A DNA stretch of 52,564 nucleotides from Betaproteobacteria bacterium (GTDB lineage: Bacteria; Pseudomonadota; Gammaproteobacteria; Burkholderiales; Burkholderiaceae_A): the NCBI GenBank assembly GCA_028139135.1, contig JAOINB010000006.1:1-52564 (forward strand), given 5' to 3'. Below, one piece after another: positions 1 through 8,945 of the stretch. Both the position numbers and the translations under genes were made by a program. The stretch's first letter is position 1. Each line of letters starts with the position of its first letter. A model generated the notes under the pieces. That model saw only the letters and a program-made list of their open reading frames with translations. It ran no database searches and was not told the origin of the DNA.

Positions 1-249
1 GTTATAGGGAAACACGGCGCCTCATCGGTTTTAATATCTCCGGCTGAACAAGGTACTGGGATTATTGCAGGGGGTCCCATGAGAGCAATATTTGAGGTTA
101 TGGGTGTGTCAGATGTTGTTGCGAAGAGTTTTGGGTCAACAAATCCTTACAATTTGGTTCGAGCCACCCTCAATGGGTTAGGGATGATGTATGCTCCATC
201 AGAAATCGCGAAAAAACGAGGAATGACCGTCGAACAGATCGTCAATTAG
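1..249 (+). CDS. rpsE: 30S ribosomal protein uS5, C-terminal part
   Basis: Frame 1 is open from the first base to TAG at 247-249 and encodes the last 82 residues of S5. It reads [20 protein letters not shown] and later the typical [16 protein letters not shown] and STNPYN blocks of the S5 C-terminal domain. The 5' half lies outside the window. S5 belongs to the 30S subunit near the mRNA entry site and takes part in decoding fidelity. It is followed 12 bp later by rpmD, the standard spc-operon order, so the two are surely cotranscribed. Confidence 0.97.
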   Translation, partial: VIGKHGASSVLISPAEQGTGIIAGGPMRAIFEVMGVSDVVAKSFGSTNPYNLVRATLNGLGMMYAPSEIAKKRGMTVEQIVN

Positions 250-261
250 AAAGTAAATTCT

Positions 262-459
262 ATGGTACTAAAGAAAAATACAATTACTGTCAAGCAAACT
301 AAAAGTTCTATTGGGAAACACAAAAGCCACAGGGCTACGCTTTTGGGACTTGGCCTCAAAAAAATTAATAGTCAGAAAACTTTGGAAGATACTCCGTGTG
401 TGCGTGGAATGATAGATAAAGTCTCATATATGGTAGAAGTCGTGCCTGGGGATAGTTGA
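262..459 (+). CDS. rpmD: 50S ribosomal protein uL30
   Basis: A 65-residue basic protein with the L30 signature: N-terminal [20 protein letters not shown], then [22 protein letters not shown] and a terminal hydrophobic strand (KVSYMVEVV). Length fits bacterial L30 (about 60 residues). It lies between rpsE and rplO as in nearly all proteobacterial spc operons. ATG start; the upstream spacer is only 12 bp. Confidence 0.96.
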   Translation: MVLKKNTITVKQTKSSIGKHKSHRATLLGLGLKKINSQKTLEDTPCVRGMIDKVSYMVEVVPGDS

Positions 460-483
460 AAGTAAAATGCGAGGAGCAAGTTA

Positions 484-939
484 ATGAGGTTAAATTCGAT
501 TAAGCCTGCAGTGGGGGCTACCAAAAATAGGAAAAGGGTAGGTCGAGGCATAGGTTCAGGTGCGGGAAAAACCTGTGGGCGTGGGCATAAAGGCCAAAAA
601 TCCAGGGCAGGGGGATTCCATAAGGTTGGCTTCGAAGGCGGTCAGATGCCGTTACACAGAAGGCTTCCCAAGAGAGGTTTTAAATCGATGAAGTCTCTTT
701 TTACACAACAAATCAGGTTAGGAGATATTGATCGATTGGGAATTAGTATTGTAAATTTATCCGAGCTCAAAAGATGTGGGGTAGTGTCTTCTTTGACACG
801 CAATGTAAAAATTTTTCTATCTGGATCGATCAACAAGCCTATTAAAGTTCAAGACATATCAGTTTCAAGCGGTGCGAAGGTAGCAATCGAGAAGGCTGGT
901 GGTTCCATTGAAATCAACAAAGACAAAGAGAGTAGATAA
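484..939 (+). CDS. rplO: 50S ribosomal protein uL15
   Basis: 151 residues, starting [20 protein letters not shown], with the glycine/arginine-rich N-terminal extension typical of L15 ([24 protein letters not shown]) and the [18 protein letters not shown] block. The extension threads into 23S rRNA in the large subunit. A GAGGAGCAAG Shine-Dalgarno sequence lies just before the ATG. It ends 5 bp before secY. Confidence 0.97.
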   Translation: MRLNSIKPAVGATKNRKRVGRGIGSGAGKTCGRGHKGQKSRAGGFHKVGFEGGQMPLHRRLPKRGFKSMKSLFTQQIRLGDIDRLGISIVNLSELKRCGVVSSLTRNVKIFLSGSINKPIKVQDISVSSGAKVAIEKAGGSIEINKDKESR

Positions 940-944
940 GATTA

Positions 945-2279
945 ATGGCTTCCGGCTCAGATAAATTCAGTGATCTTAGACGCAGAATCGTCTTTTTAAT
1001 TCTTGCGATTTTAGTTTATCGTTTAGGGGCGCATATTCCCGTTCCAGGAATTGACCCGGATCAACTCAGCTCACTGTTCAAATCCCAGGAAGGTGGAATT
1101 CTTGGCTTGTTTAACATGTTTTCAGGAGGTGCTTTATCAAGATTTACCATTTTTGCTCTTGGTATTATGCCCTACATATCTGCTTCCATAATTATGCAAC
1201 TAATGACTGCCGTGTCCCCAACATTAGAAGCGCTTAAAAAGGAGGGAGAATCCGGCCGGAGAAAGATTTCCCAGTACACGAGGATTGGAACCCTCGGATT
1301 AGCGATCGTTCAGGCAGTGGGCATATCCGTCGCTTTGGAGTCGCAACCTGGTCTGGTGATTGATCCTGGAGTAATTTTTAGATTTACAACCGTTGTCACT
1401 TTAGTTACCGGAACAATGTTTTTGATGTGGTTGGGGGAGCAAATTACCGAGAGAGGTTTGGGAAACGGAATATCTTTAATTATATTTGCTGGAATCGTAG
1501 CCGGTTTGCCCAGTTCATTAGGGGGTTTATTTGAGCTTGTAAGAACCGGTTCCATGTTGCCGATAGTCGCTCTTTTTATCGTCGCTTTAGTTATAGTAGT
1601 TACAAGCCTTGTGTGCTTTGTAGAACGCGGACAAAGAAGAATCACTGTGAACTACGCTAAAAAGCAGGTGGGAAATAAGTTGTATGCAGGACAGTCATCA
1701 CACTTGCCTTTAAAACTAAATATGGCTGGAGTGATTCCTCCAATATTTGCTTCAAGCATAATTTTGTTTCCAGCCACCCTAGCCTCGTGGTTTAGTTCGC
1801 CCAGTACTTCTAGCGTTGAAGATGAAAGTTTCAGCCTTTCAACATTGCTTGCTGATTTCGCTGCATCATTGTCACCAGGCCAACCTCTCTATATAGCTCT
1901 TTATGCCTGCGCGATTATATTTTTCTGCTTCTTTTATACAGCTCTTGTCTTCAATAGTAAAGAAACTGCAGACAATCTGAAGAGAAGTGGTGCATTTCTT
2001 CCTGGTATTAGACCGGGCGATCAAACAGCAAAGTATATTGATAAAGTGCTTGTTAGACTAACTTTAATTGGCGCGATATATATTACTGGGGTTTGCTTGC
2101 TTCCCGAATTTCTCGTGTTCGGATACAACATACCATTCTATTTTGGAGGTACATCTTTGTTAATCATCGTTGTAGTTACGATGGATTTTATGGCGCAGTT
2201 GCAGTCCTATATTATGTCTCAGCAGTATGAGAGTTTGATGAAGAAATCAAGCTTTAAGCCAGGCGGAGCCCTGAGGTAA
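945..2279 (+). CDS. secY: Preprotein translocase subunit SecY
   Basis: 444 residues with about ten hydrophobic segments. This is the channel-forming subunit of the SecYEG translocon in the inner membrane. Family blocks seen: [12 protein letters not shown] near the N-terminus (first transmembrane segment and plug region), [14 protein letters not shown], the cytosolic loop [25 protein letters not shown], and [15 protein letters not shown]. Start is the ATG 5 bp after rplO; the two stop/start regions are nearly contiguous, suggesting translational coupling. Length matches the proteobacterial family. Nothing is missing. Confidence 0.97.
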   Translation: MASGSDKFSDLRRRIVFLILAILVYRLGAHIPVPGIDPDQLSSLFKSQEGGILGLFNMFSGGALSRFTIFALGIMPYISASIIMQLMTAVSPTLEALKKEGESGRRKISQYTRIGTLGLAIVQAVGISVALESQPGLVIDPGVIFRFTTVVTLVTGTMFLMWLGEQITERGLGNGISLIIFAGIVAGLPSSLGGLFELVRTGSMLPIVALFIVALVIVVTSLVCFVERGQRRITVNYAKKQVGNKLYAGQSSHLPLKLNMAGVIPPIFASSIILFPATLASWFSSPSTSSVEDESFSLSTLLADFAASLSPGQPLYIALYACAIIFFCFFYTALVFNSKETADNLKRSGAFLPGIRPGDQTAKYIDKVLVRLTLIGAIYITGVCLLPEFLVFGYNIPFYFGGTSLLIIVVVTMDFMAQLQSYIMSQQYESLMKKSSFKPGGALR

Positions 2280-2283
2280 CTTG

Positions 2284-2502
2284 ATGGCAAAAGATGATGC
2301 TATACAAATGCAGGGAGAAATTATTGAGACCCTCCCAAATGCCACGTTTAGGGTTAAGTTGGAAAATGATCACGTAGTATTAGGACACATCTCAGGAAAG
2401 ATGAGGATGAACTATATTAGGATTCTACCAGGCGATAAAGTGACTGTAGAGATGACACCTTACGATTTAACTAAAGCCAGGATTATTTTTAGGGCTAAGT
2501 AA
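2284..2502 (+). CDS. infA: Translation initiation factor IF-1
   Basis: 72 residues from ATG 2284 ([20 protein letters not shown]), a single S1-like OB fold with the conserved [16 protein letters not shown]-terminal block. An in-frame TTG directly upstream (2281) would add one Met; the ATG is preferred because the family starts MAK. IF-1 binds the ribosomal A site and stimulates IF-2/IF-3. Its place between secY and rpmJ is a betaproteobacterial arrangement; in enterobacteria infA lies elsewhere. This is one of the main taxonomic clues in the window. Confidence 0.96.
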   Translation: MAKDDAIQMQGEIIETLPNATFRVKLENDHVVLGHISGKMRMNYIRILPGDKVTVEMTPYDLTKARIIFRAK

Positions 2503-2514
2503 AAAGGGGAAAAA

Positions 2515-2628
2515 ATGAAAGTGATGGCTTCTGTCAGAAAAATTTGTAGGAACTGTAAAGTTATTAAAAGAAAAAGAGTCTTGAGAATCATTTGCAAGGA
2601 TCCACGGCACAAACAAAGACAAGGATAA
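2515..2628 (+). CDS. rpmJ: 50S ribosomal protein bL36 (zinc-binding form)
   Basis: A 37-residue gene read directly from the sequence: ATG 2515 to TAA 2626-2628, beginning [14 protein letters not shown] and ending DPRHKQRQG. It keeps the zinc ligands of the C+ type L36: Cys11, Cys14, Cys27 and His32. A purine-rich AAGGGGAAAAA Shine-Dalgarno lies directly upstream. The position between infA and rpsM is canonical. Residue 4 is Met where Arg is more usual; not expected to matter. Confidence 0.96.
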   Translation: MKVMASVRKICRNCKVIKRKRVLRIICKDPRHKQRQG

Positions 2629-2649
2629 AATCAGATACAAGGAAAACTT

Positions 2650-3015
2650 ATGGCAAGAATAGCTGGTATTAATATTCCAAGTAATCAACATTTAGAAATT
2701 GGTCTTACTGCAATTTTTGGAGTTGGTCGATCTAGGGCGAGAGAGATATGCAAGGCATTAAACATACCTTGTAGTAAAAAGGTTAAAGATTTAAATGATG
2801 ATGAACTTGAAAATCTAAGGGCAGAGGTAACCAGGACTCCTACGGAGGGAGATTTGAGAAGAGAAGTTTCGATGAGTGTAAAGCGGCTGATGGATCTCGG
2901 TTGTTACCGGGGTCTTAGGCATAGAAGGGGGTTACCGGTTAGAGGGCAAAGAACTAGGACTAACGCTAGGACAAGGAAAGGCCCGAGAAAAGGTAGCATA
3001 ACTCTTAAAAAATAA
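2650..3015 (+). CDS. rpsM: 30S ribosomal protein uS13
   Basis: 121 residues, [20 protein letters not shown], with the helix-two-turn-helix region [16 protein letters not shown] and the basic C-terminal tail ([20 protein letters not shown]) that reaches the P-site tRNA in the 30S head. First gene of the alpha operon (rpsM-rpsK-rpsD-rpoA-rplQ), 21 bp after rpmJ. Confidence 0.97.
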   Translation: MARIAGINIPSNQHLEIGLTAIFGVGRSRAREICKALNIPCSKKVKDLNDDELENLRAEVTRTPTEGDLRREVSMSVKRLMDLGCYRGLRHRRGLPVRGQRTRTNARTRKGPRKGSITLKK

Positions 3016-3032
3016 AGATGGAGTAAAAGTAA

Positions 3033-3428
3033 ATGGCACGAAACCAGGCATCCTCTAGAGGTAAGAAAAAGATTAGAAAAAATGTTACTGATGCAATCGC
3101 GCACATTCATGCGTCATTCAACAATACAATTATTACGATTACAGATAGACAAGGAAATGCCTTGTGCTGGGCTACGAGTGGCGGTGCCGGATTTAAGGGT
3201 AGCCGGAAAAGCACTCCGTTTGCGGCTCAAGTAGCGGCGGAATCAGCCGGCAAGGTGGCTGTTGAATGTGGTGTTAAGAATATTGAAGTACGAATTAAGG
3301 GGCCTGGTCCTGGTAGAGAGTCGACCGTTCGAGCACTAAACGCCCTTGGAATTAGAATCACTCAAATTTCAGATGTGACTCCTGTTCCTCACAACGGTTG
3401 TCGTCCTCCAAAAAAACGTCGTATTTAA
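3033..3428 (+). CDS. rpsK: 30S ribosomal protein uS11
   Basis: 131 residues with the S11 core: [39 protein letters not shown] and the C-terminal [18 protein letters not shown]. Forms the platform of the 30S subunit with S6/S18. ATG start 17 bp after rpsM, in normal alpha-operon order. Confidence 0.97.
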   Translation: MARNQASSRGKKKIRKNVTDAIAHIHASFNNTIITITDRQGNALCWATSGGAGFKGSRKSTPFAAQVAAESAGKVAVECGVKNIEVRIKGPGPGRESTVRALNALGIRITQISDVTPVPHNGCRPPKKRRI

Positions 3429-3447
3429 ATTTGAAAGGAGTTTATTT

Positions 3448-4071
3448 GTGGCACGATATTTAGGACCTAAATGCAAGTTATCTCGTAGAGAGGCTTCAGA
3501 TCTTTACCTCAAAAGTGCTCGTCGGGGTCTTGAGTCTAAGTGTAAGTTAGACAGTAAACCTGGCCAACATGGTAGGATTTCTGGAGCTCGATCATCGGAT
3601 TATGGTAAGCAACTTCGGGAAAAGCAGAAGGTTAAGCGAATTTATGGAACATTAGAGAGGCAATTTAGAAATTATTTTACAAAAGCCTCTTCAATGAAAG
3701 GAAACACCGGAGAAACTTTACTTCAGCTCTTAGAATCAAGATTGGATAATGTTGTATTTAGAATGGGGTTTGGTTCTACTCGAGCTGAAGCAAGGCAACT
3801 CGTGAGTCATGCAGCCGTATTATTAAACGGTAAAAAGAATAATATACCCTCTGCTAGGGTCAAGCCAAATGACACCATAAGTCTGGCTGAGAAGGCGAAA
3901 ACTCAGCTCCGGGTAAAATCTTCACTTGAATTGGCAGAACAAATTGGCATACCGGATTGGGTTTCGGTAGACGCGAAAAAAATGGAAGGAATTTATAAAA
4001 GAGTCCCAGACAGGGGAGACTTGCCTCCCGACATTAATGAGAGTTTGATTGTCGAGTTGTACTCTAGGTAA
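3448..4071 (+). CDS. rpsD: 30S ribosomal protein uS4
   Basis: 207 residues beginning at GTG 3448 ([20 protein letters not shown]) preceded by a clear GAAAGGAG Shine-Dalgarno. Contains the S4 RNA-binding domain ([31 protein letters not shown], about residues 90-125). S4 is a primary 16S rRNA-binding protein and, in other proteobacteria, the translational repressor of this operon. Whether that control is kept here cannot be told from the sequence. The N-terminal CKLSRRE stretch has only one of the Cys residues of zinc-type S4 proteins, so this looks like the zinc-free form. Confidence 0.96.
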   Translation: MARYLGPKCKLSRREASDLYLKSARRGLESKCKLDSKPGQHGRISGARSSDYGKQLREKQKVKRIYGTLERQFRNYFTKASSMKGNTGETLLQLLESRLDNVVFRMGFGSTRAEARQLVSHAAVLLNGKKNNIPSARVKPNDTISLAEKAKTQLRVKSSLELAEQIGIPDWVSVDAKKMEGIYKRVPDRGDLPPDINESLIVELYSR

Positions 4072-4106
4072 TTGTGAAGATAGTAAAATAATAGTTAGGA
4101 AAATTA

Positions 4107-5081
4107 ATGTTGAACCACCTTTTAAAACCAAAAATTATTGATGTTGATTTCAATAGTGATAATTATGCAAAAGTCGTTTTAGAGCCATTTGAAAGGGGCT
4201 TTGGTCATACGCTTGGGAATGCTCTTAGGAGAGTTCTTTTATCCTCGATGGAAGGTTTTGCTGTTACTGAGGTACAGATTGGAGGAGTCCTGCACGAGTA
4301 TAGTACCATTGAGGGTGTGCAGGAGGATGTTGTGGATATCCTTCTAAATTTGAAAGAGGCTGTTTTTGTTCTCGAGGGAAGAGGAGACGTAACTTTATCT
4401 GTTAAAAAAGTGGGGCCAGGAAATCTTGTCCTTAGTGACTTTGAATTACCCCATGACGTCGAAGTTTGTAATCCGGACCTTGTTTTAGCGAGGCTGTCTG
4501 ATAATGCCGAGCTGGACATACAAATTAGAGTTCAAAAAGGTAGAGGTTATGTTCCAGGGTCGTTTAGACAACAATTGGAGGAAGAGGGAAAAACTATTGG
4601 GAAGGTTGTTTTAGATGCAACATTTTCGCCAGTGAAGAGGGTCAGTTATATGGTCGAAAATGCTAGGGTTGAACAGAGAACGGATTTAGATAAACTTGTT
4701 ATGGAGGTTGAAACAAATGGCGTTTTGACTCCAGAGGATGCGGTTAGGCACGCAGCGAGGATACTTGTCGAACAATTATCTGTTTTTGCTGCTCTTGATC
4801 AGGCAGAGGCTGAGGATGAGCAGCCACAAGGACAGCAATTTGATCCAACTCTTCTTAGACCTGTTGATGATTTGGAATTGACTGTAAGATCAGCAAATTG
4901 TTTAAAGGCTGAGAGCATTTATTACATTGGAGATTTAATACAGAGAACAGAAAATGAATTGCTCAAGACGCCCAATCTTGGGAGAAAATCGCTTAATGAA
5001 ATTAAAGAAGTGCTTGCAACGAAGGGGCTTACATTAGGCATGAAGTTAGAGAATTGGCCACCAGCCGGTTTTGATCATTGA
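4107..5081 (+). CDS. rpoA: DNA-directed RNA polymerase subunit alpha
   Basis: 324 residues. The N-terminal dimerisation domain shows [26 protein letters not shown] (about residues 25-50) and [16 protein letters not shown] linker rich in Gln/Glu follows at about 225-245, and the C-terminal domain contains [20 protein letters not shown] and [13 protein letters not shown], the DNA UP-element and activator-binding module. Normal length. Located between rpsD and rplQ as usual. Confidence 0.97.
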   Translation: MLNHLLKPKIIDVDFNSDNYAKVVLEPFERGFGHTLGNALRRVLLSSMEGFAVTEVQIGGVLHEYSTIEGVQEDVVDILLNLKEAVFVLEGRGDVTLSVKKVGPGNLVLSDFELPHDVEVCNPDLVLARLSDNAELDIQIRVQKGRGYVPGSFRQQLEEEGKTIGKVVLDATFSPVKRVSYMVENARVEQRTDLDKLVMEVETNGVLTPEDAVRHAARILVEQLSVFAALDQAEAEDEQPQGQQFDPTLLRPVDDLELTVRSANCLKAESIYYIGDLIQRTENELLKTPNLGRKSLNEIKEVLATKGLTLGMKLENWPPAGFDH

Positions 5082-5108
5082 AAGTTAGATTGTAATTTCG
5101 GAGAAGAG

Positions 5109-5498
5109 ATGAGACATAGACATGGGTTGCGCAAACTAAATAGGACCTCTAGCCATCGGCTGGCGATGTTTAGGAATCTTGCTAATGCTCTAATTCAGCA
5201 TGAAAGTATCAGGACAACATTACCCAAGGCTAAGGAGTTAAGAAAAGTACTAGAGCCTTTAATTACGATAGGTAAAAAGCCTACCCTTGCAAATAAAAGG
5301 TTGGCGTTTTCGAGGCTTCGCGACCGAAATAATGTTGTCAAGCTTTTTTCGGAACTCGGTCCCAGGTTTGAAAATAGACCGGGGGGCTATACGAGAATTT
5401 ATAAAAACGGCTTTAGGTCTGGCGATAATGCGCCAATGGCTCTCATGGAATTTGTGGAGAAGAGTTCGGCTCAGGGTGTTAAAGAATCTGATAATTGA
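5109..5498 (+). CDS. rplQ: 50S ribosomal protein bL17
   Basis: 129 residues, [20 protein letters not shown], with [30 protein letters not shown] and the [14 protein letters not shown] block. Last gene of the alpha operon. It ends 16 bp before the stop codon of the convergent hemB; no hairpin followed by T-run terminator is visible there, so termination is either Rho-dependent or runs into antisense of hemB. A Shine-Dalgarno (GGAGAAG) precedes the ATG. Confidence 0.96.
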   Translation: MRHRHGLRKLNRTSSHRLAMFRNLANALIQHESIRTTLPKAKELRKVLEPLITIGKKPTLANKRLAFSRLRDRNNVVKLFSELGPRFENRPGGYTRIYKNGFRSGDNAPMALMEFVEKSSAQGVKESDN

Positions 5499-5514
5499 TG
5501 CAAGAAAGTTTGGC

Positions 5515-6513
5515 TCATTTTTCAACATCCAAAATCCATTTGGCTGCCTGCGTTGAAAAATAACTAATTATGCCGGTTGAACCTGCCCGCTTGAAGCAGG
5601 TTAGAGATTCTAAAATAATATCTTTCTCGTCTAGCATGGATTGCATTACAGCCGCCTTGATCATCGCGTATTCTCCGCTCACTTGATAAGAGAATATTGG
5701 CATATCTAGGGATGCATTCAACCTATATACGATATCTAAGTATGGCAAACCAGGCTTAACCATTAACATATCAGCACCTTCAAAGATATCCTGAGTCGCT
5801 TCTCGCAAGGCTTCATCAGCATTTCTTGGGTCCATCTGATAGGTCTCTTTTGACGCTGTTTTTCCTAATTTTGATGATACGGCATCTCTGAATGGTCCAT
5901 AAAATGCTGATGCATATTTAGCGGCGTAAGACATAATGAGCGTATCTGGTTTATTGAAATCCTCCAGAGTTTTCCTTATTGCTAAAATTCTTCCGTCCAT
6001 CATATCTGATGGGGCAATAACATCCGCTCCCGCCTCCGCCTGAATTTGAGCCTGTTTACATAAAACACGAACCGTCTCGTCATTCATAACATTTCCTGAT
6101 TCATCTATTAAACCATCCTGTCCATGATTAGTGAATGGGTCAAGAGCTACATCTGCCATAACGCCAATGTTAGGAAACCGCTTTTTTATTTCCCTAATCG
6201 TTGAACAGATCAAACCGTTCTCATTCAGAGCCTCTTCACCGTTACTAGTTTTTAGATGATCTTCAAGGCAAGGAAATATAGCAACCAATGGTATTTTCAG
6301 CTCTTCAACTTCTTCTAACTTATAAAATAGCCGATCGATTGAATATCTTTGTATCCCAGGCATTTTTCCAATATTCACTTCCTTATTCTTCCCTTCTATT
6401 AAAAAGAAAGGTTGAATTAAATCGCTAGTACACAACGTGGATTCTGAAAATAATTCTCTCGACCATTTCCAACGCCTGGAACGTCTCGGCCTGTAAAAGG
6501 GGTATGCTTGCAT
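5515..6513 (-). CDS. hemB: Delta-aminolevulinic acid dehydratase (porphobilinogen synthase), zinc-independent type
   Basis: 332 residues. Condenses two 5-aminolevulinate molecules into porphobilinogen, the second committed step of haem synthesis in bacteria using the C5 pathway. Visible: the two active-site lysines, Lys199 (SYAAKYASAFYGPFRDA) and Lys253 (MLMVKPGLPYLDI). The metal-site loop at residues 121-134 reads DVALDPFTNHGQDG, so the zinc-binding cysteines of the DxCxC type are replaced by Asp/Ala/Asp; this is the Mg/K-dependent class. Thirteen bp downstream of engB on the same strand, probably one operon. In many betaproteobacteria the same neighbourhood holds dsbD and cutA, which are absent here. 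Confidence 0.95.
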   Translation of the reverse strand: MQAYPFYRPRRSRRWKWSRELFSESTLCTSDLIQPFFLIEGKNKEVNIGKMPGIQRYSIDRLFYKLEEVEELKIPLVAIFPCLEDHLKTSNGEEALNENGLICSTIREIKKRFPNIGVMADVALDPFTNHGQDGLIDESGNVMNDETVRVLCKQAQIQAEAGADVIAPSDMMDGRILAIRKTLEDFNKPDTLIMSYAAKYASAFYGPFRDAVSSKLGKTASKETYQMDPRNADEALREATQDIFEGADMLMVKPGLPYLDIVYRLNASLDMPIFSYQVSGEYAMIKAAVMQSMLDEKDIILESLTCFKRAGSTGIISYFSTQAAKWILDVEK

Positions 6514-6526
6514 TTGTAATGTCCTC

Positions 6527-7174
6527 TTATCTAATTAGCCACTCCATAAGTTTAAATCGCAGCTCTTTTAAACCCGCTTTTTTTGAAGCTGAAAAAATTG
6601 AACAGCTCCCATTCATTTTAAACTTCGTGTCTATTTTCTCAAGGGTCTTCTTACATTCTTCCAAAGCAGTTATTTTTTCACTATTGTTGAGCTTATCTGA
6701 TTTATTAAGGAGTACATGATAAGGAATTTTTTTTTCAAGAAGAATATCAAGCATCATTTCATCGGTATCTGTCAGTGGTCTTCTGCAATCAGTAATCATT
6801 AATGAAGCGACCAACATTTTTCGCGTTAATATGAAATCAAGTAGTGTGCGCTCCCAATTTTTTTTTAAGCTTTTATCAACTTTCGCATAGCCATATCCCG
6901 GCAGATCAACGATTCTCGCTGTGGCTTCCCCATTGCATCTGACCGAGAAGAAGTTTAGTAATCGTGTTTTACCTGGTTCCTTCGCCGTAAAAGCCAATTT
7001 TTTTCTGTTGAAAATACAGTTTAAAACTGAGCTCTTTCCTGCGTTAGAGCGCCCAACAATAGCAATTTCAGGCAATTCGGCGGTCGGAAACTGCGAAAAG
7101 TGCGCAGCACTTGTCTCAAATTCCACATCATTAAAAAGGTAATTATTAACATTATTTTCTGCAGAGGTTTTCAT
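6527..7174 (-). CDS. engB: Ribosome biogenesis GTPase EngB/YsxC
   Basis: 215 residues, a single TRAFAC-class G domain: G1 GRSNAGKSS (residues 41-49), G2 in PGKTRLLNFF, G3 DLPGYGYAKV, G4 NKSD, G5 SASKKAG. EngB assists late assembly of the 50S subunit. Start ATG 7174 gives the family's short N-terminal extension. Divergent from the cytochrome c4 gene with a 113-bp intergenic region that must hold promoters for both directions; no convincing consensus promoter stands out. Confidence 0.95.
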   Translation of the reverse strand: MKTSAENNVNNYLFNDVEFETSAAHFSQFPTAELPEIAIVGRSNAGKSSVLNCIFNRKKLAFTAKEPGKTRLLNFFSVRCNGEATARIVDLPGYGYAKVDKSLKKNWERTLLDFILTRKMLVASLMITDCRRPLTDTDEMMLDILLEKKIPYHVLLNKSDKLNNSEKITALEECKKTLEKIDTKFKMNGSCSIFSASKKAGLKELRFKLMEWLIR

Positions 7175-7287
7175 CGATAATTTCCCTTGAACTTTGCTTT
7201 AAGTTCATTGCCATAGTATCATCGTGAGAGAATTGTGCACGCTTTTGTATGAATGATGGGTCAATAGTTTGTTGATGGAGATTTTTT

Positions 7288-7938
7288 GTGATACGAAGAT
7301 ATAATTTCGGTGATTGTCGGTTAATCCTTTCTCTTGGTTCTAGCCTTATTTCAATTTTTCTTATGTTGTCTAATGCTCATGCTTCAGATGCTCAAAAGGG
7401 AGCGGTTCTTGCACAGGGACTTTGTGCTGCTTGTCATGCATCAGATGGTAATAGTGTAATACCAGCCAATCCAATATTAGCTGGGCAGCATTATAGCTAC
7501 TTAAAAAATCAGCTGAACTATTTTCAGGTAAAAGAAGGGGAGGATAGAGCAAAGCGGGAGAACGCAGTAATGTTAGGTATTGCGTCTGGTTTATCGAGTG
7601 ATGACATTGATAATTTATCGGCTTATTATAGCCAGCAAAAAATTAAGCCCTCTTACGCTGCAAACATTGAACTTGCAAAGGCGGGGGAAGCTGTTTACAA
7701 AGCTGGAGACTACGCTAGGGGAGTACCATCCTGCTCATCGTGCCATGGTCCACGAGGGTTGGGAATACCAGGACAATTCCCTAGAATTAGTGGGCAGCAC
7801 GCCACTTACACATCCAGCACATTGAAATCCTACAAAAACGGCTCACGTGCAAACAATAAGCAAATGATGATGATTTCATCCCGACTCACGGAAGCGCAGA
7901 TTAACGCGCTAGCTGAATATCTTGCTGGACTGGAGTGA
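7288..7938 (+). CDS. Dihaem cytochrome c4
   Basis: 216 residues starting at GTG 7288. A Sec signal peptide covers about residues 1-32 (basic MIRRYNFGDCR, hydrophobic SLGSSLISIFLML, likely cleavage after SNAHA). Two class I cytochrome domains follow, each with a haem-binding CxxCH: CAACH at residues 46-50 and CSSCH at 149-153. The tandem arrangement and length fit periplasmic cytochrome c4, an electron carrier to terminal oxidases or other periplasmic enzymes. Its stop codon overlaps the start of msrP by 4 nt (GTGA), so the two are translationally coupled. Haem attachment machinery is not encoded nearby. Confidence 0.93.
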   Translation: MIRRYNFGDCRLILSLGSSLISIFLMLSNAHASDAQKGAVLAQGLCAACHASDGNSVIPANPILAGQHYSYLKNQLNYFQVKEGEDRAKRENAVMLGIASGLSSDDIDNLSAYYSQQKIKPSYAANIELAKAGEAVYKAGDYARGVPSCSSCHGPRGLGIPGQFPRISGQHATYTSSTLKSYKNGSRANNKQMMMISSRLTEAQINALAEYLAGLE

Positions 7939-8939
7939 TTATCAGATCATTCGAAACTAAAAAACTGATATTTGGAGATAAGTTAACAAATCAGATAACC
8001 CCAAAATCCGCTTTTTTGCGGCGGAAGTTTATAACTAAATCTCTGGCTAGTCTCGGCCTAATTGGAGTTCCGTTCTCTCATAATGTTTCTGGGGCAGTAG
8101 GCAAGAACAATTCTGATTACCATGGCACGTTGGATTACACCAAAACTAAAAAATTTGAGCAACCCGAAAAGCCCACAAGTTACGAGGATGTTACGACTTA
8201 CAACAATTATTATGAATTTGGCACTGGTAAAGGGGATCCCAGCAAACTAGCACCATCAATGTTACGGGTTTCACCGTGGACAGTTGAAGTAGATGGTTTA
8301 GTAAAACGAAAAAGAGTTTTCGGATTAGATGACTTATTGTCCCTTACCTCGCTTGAAGAGAGAGTTTACAAAATGCGATGTGTCGAGGGGTGGTCTATGG
8401 TAATACCTTGGATCGGTTACTCTTTAAGTAGGTTGATTAACCATGTTCAGCCATTGGGCTCTGCAAAATTTATATCTTTTACAACGCTCGCTGATGCTGG
8501 AATGATGCCAGCAGTAGGATCTCTTAGGCCAGTTCTTCCATGGCCTTATATTGAAGGATTGCGAATGGATGAGGCTATGAACCCATTAACTCTTTTGACT
8601 TTTGGTTTTTATGGAAAGAAACTTTTGGAGCAAAATGGGGCTCCTGTTAGGCTAGTAATTCCGTGGAAGTACGGTTTTAAAGGCGCCAAATCTATTGTCA
8701 GGATAAGTTTTTTGGAAAAGCAGCCCCAAACAACCTGGGTCAAAGTCAGTCCGAGGGAATATGGTTTTTACTCTAATGTCAATCCATCTGTTTCTCACCC
8801 GCGATGGTCTCAGGCTAAGGAACGTAGGATTGGTATGGGCGGGTTATTTGCTAGTAAAGTCCCTACGCTTTTATTTAATGGTTATGAAAATTTAGTGGGA
8901 AATCTCTATTCAGGAATGGATTTGAGAAAGTTTTTTTAG
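7935..8939 (+). CDS. msrP: Protein-methionine-sulfoxide reductase catalytic subunit MsrP (YedY family, molybdopterin)
   Basis: 334 residues from GTG 7935. A twin-arginine signal is present at residues 27-40 (FLRRKFITKSLA, Arg29-Arg30), so the folded molybdoenzyme is exported by Tat. The sulfite-oxidase fold is recognised from the family motif YKMRCVEGWSMVIPW, in which Cys149 is the expected Mo ligand, and from PLTLLTFGFYGKKLLEQNGAPVRLV and WKYGFKGAKSIV. MsrP repairs oxidised methionines of periplasmic proteins and normally takes electrons from the membrane haem protein MsrQ. No msrQ follows: lysA converges 6 bp downstream. The overlapping cytochrome c4 gene is an obvious candidate neighbour in electron supply, but that is only an inference. 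Confidence 0.93.
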   Translation: MIIRSFETKKLIFGDKLTNQITPKSAFLRRKFITKSLASLGLIGVPFSHNVSGAVGKNNSDYHGTLDYTKTKKFEQPEKPTSYEDVTTYNNYYEFGTGKGDPSKLAPSMLRVSPWTVEVDGLVKRKRVFGLDDLLSLTSLEERVYKMRCVEGWSMVIPWIGYSLSRLINHVQPLGSAKFISFTTLADAGMMPAVGSLRPVLPWPYIEGLRMDEAMNPLTLLTFGFYGKKLLEQNGAPVRLVIPWKYGFKGAKSIVRISFLEKQPQTTWVKVSPREYGFYSNVNPSVSHPRWSQAKERRIGMGGLFASKVPTLLFNGYENLVGNLYSGMDLRKFF

Positions 8940-8945
8940 GCCTAC

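Noticed and set aside
1310-1645. 111-codon antisense frame within secY
   Set aside because: It mirrors the codon usage of secY, has no Shine-Dalgarno and no family pattern; a shadow of a conserved gene.
7175-7287. Consensus promoter for cytochrome c4 (TTGAAC 7187, TAGTAT 7214)
   Set aside because: Spacer of 21 bp is too long; no better pair was found, so none is annotated.
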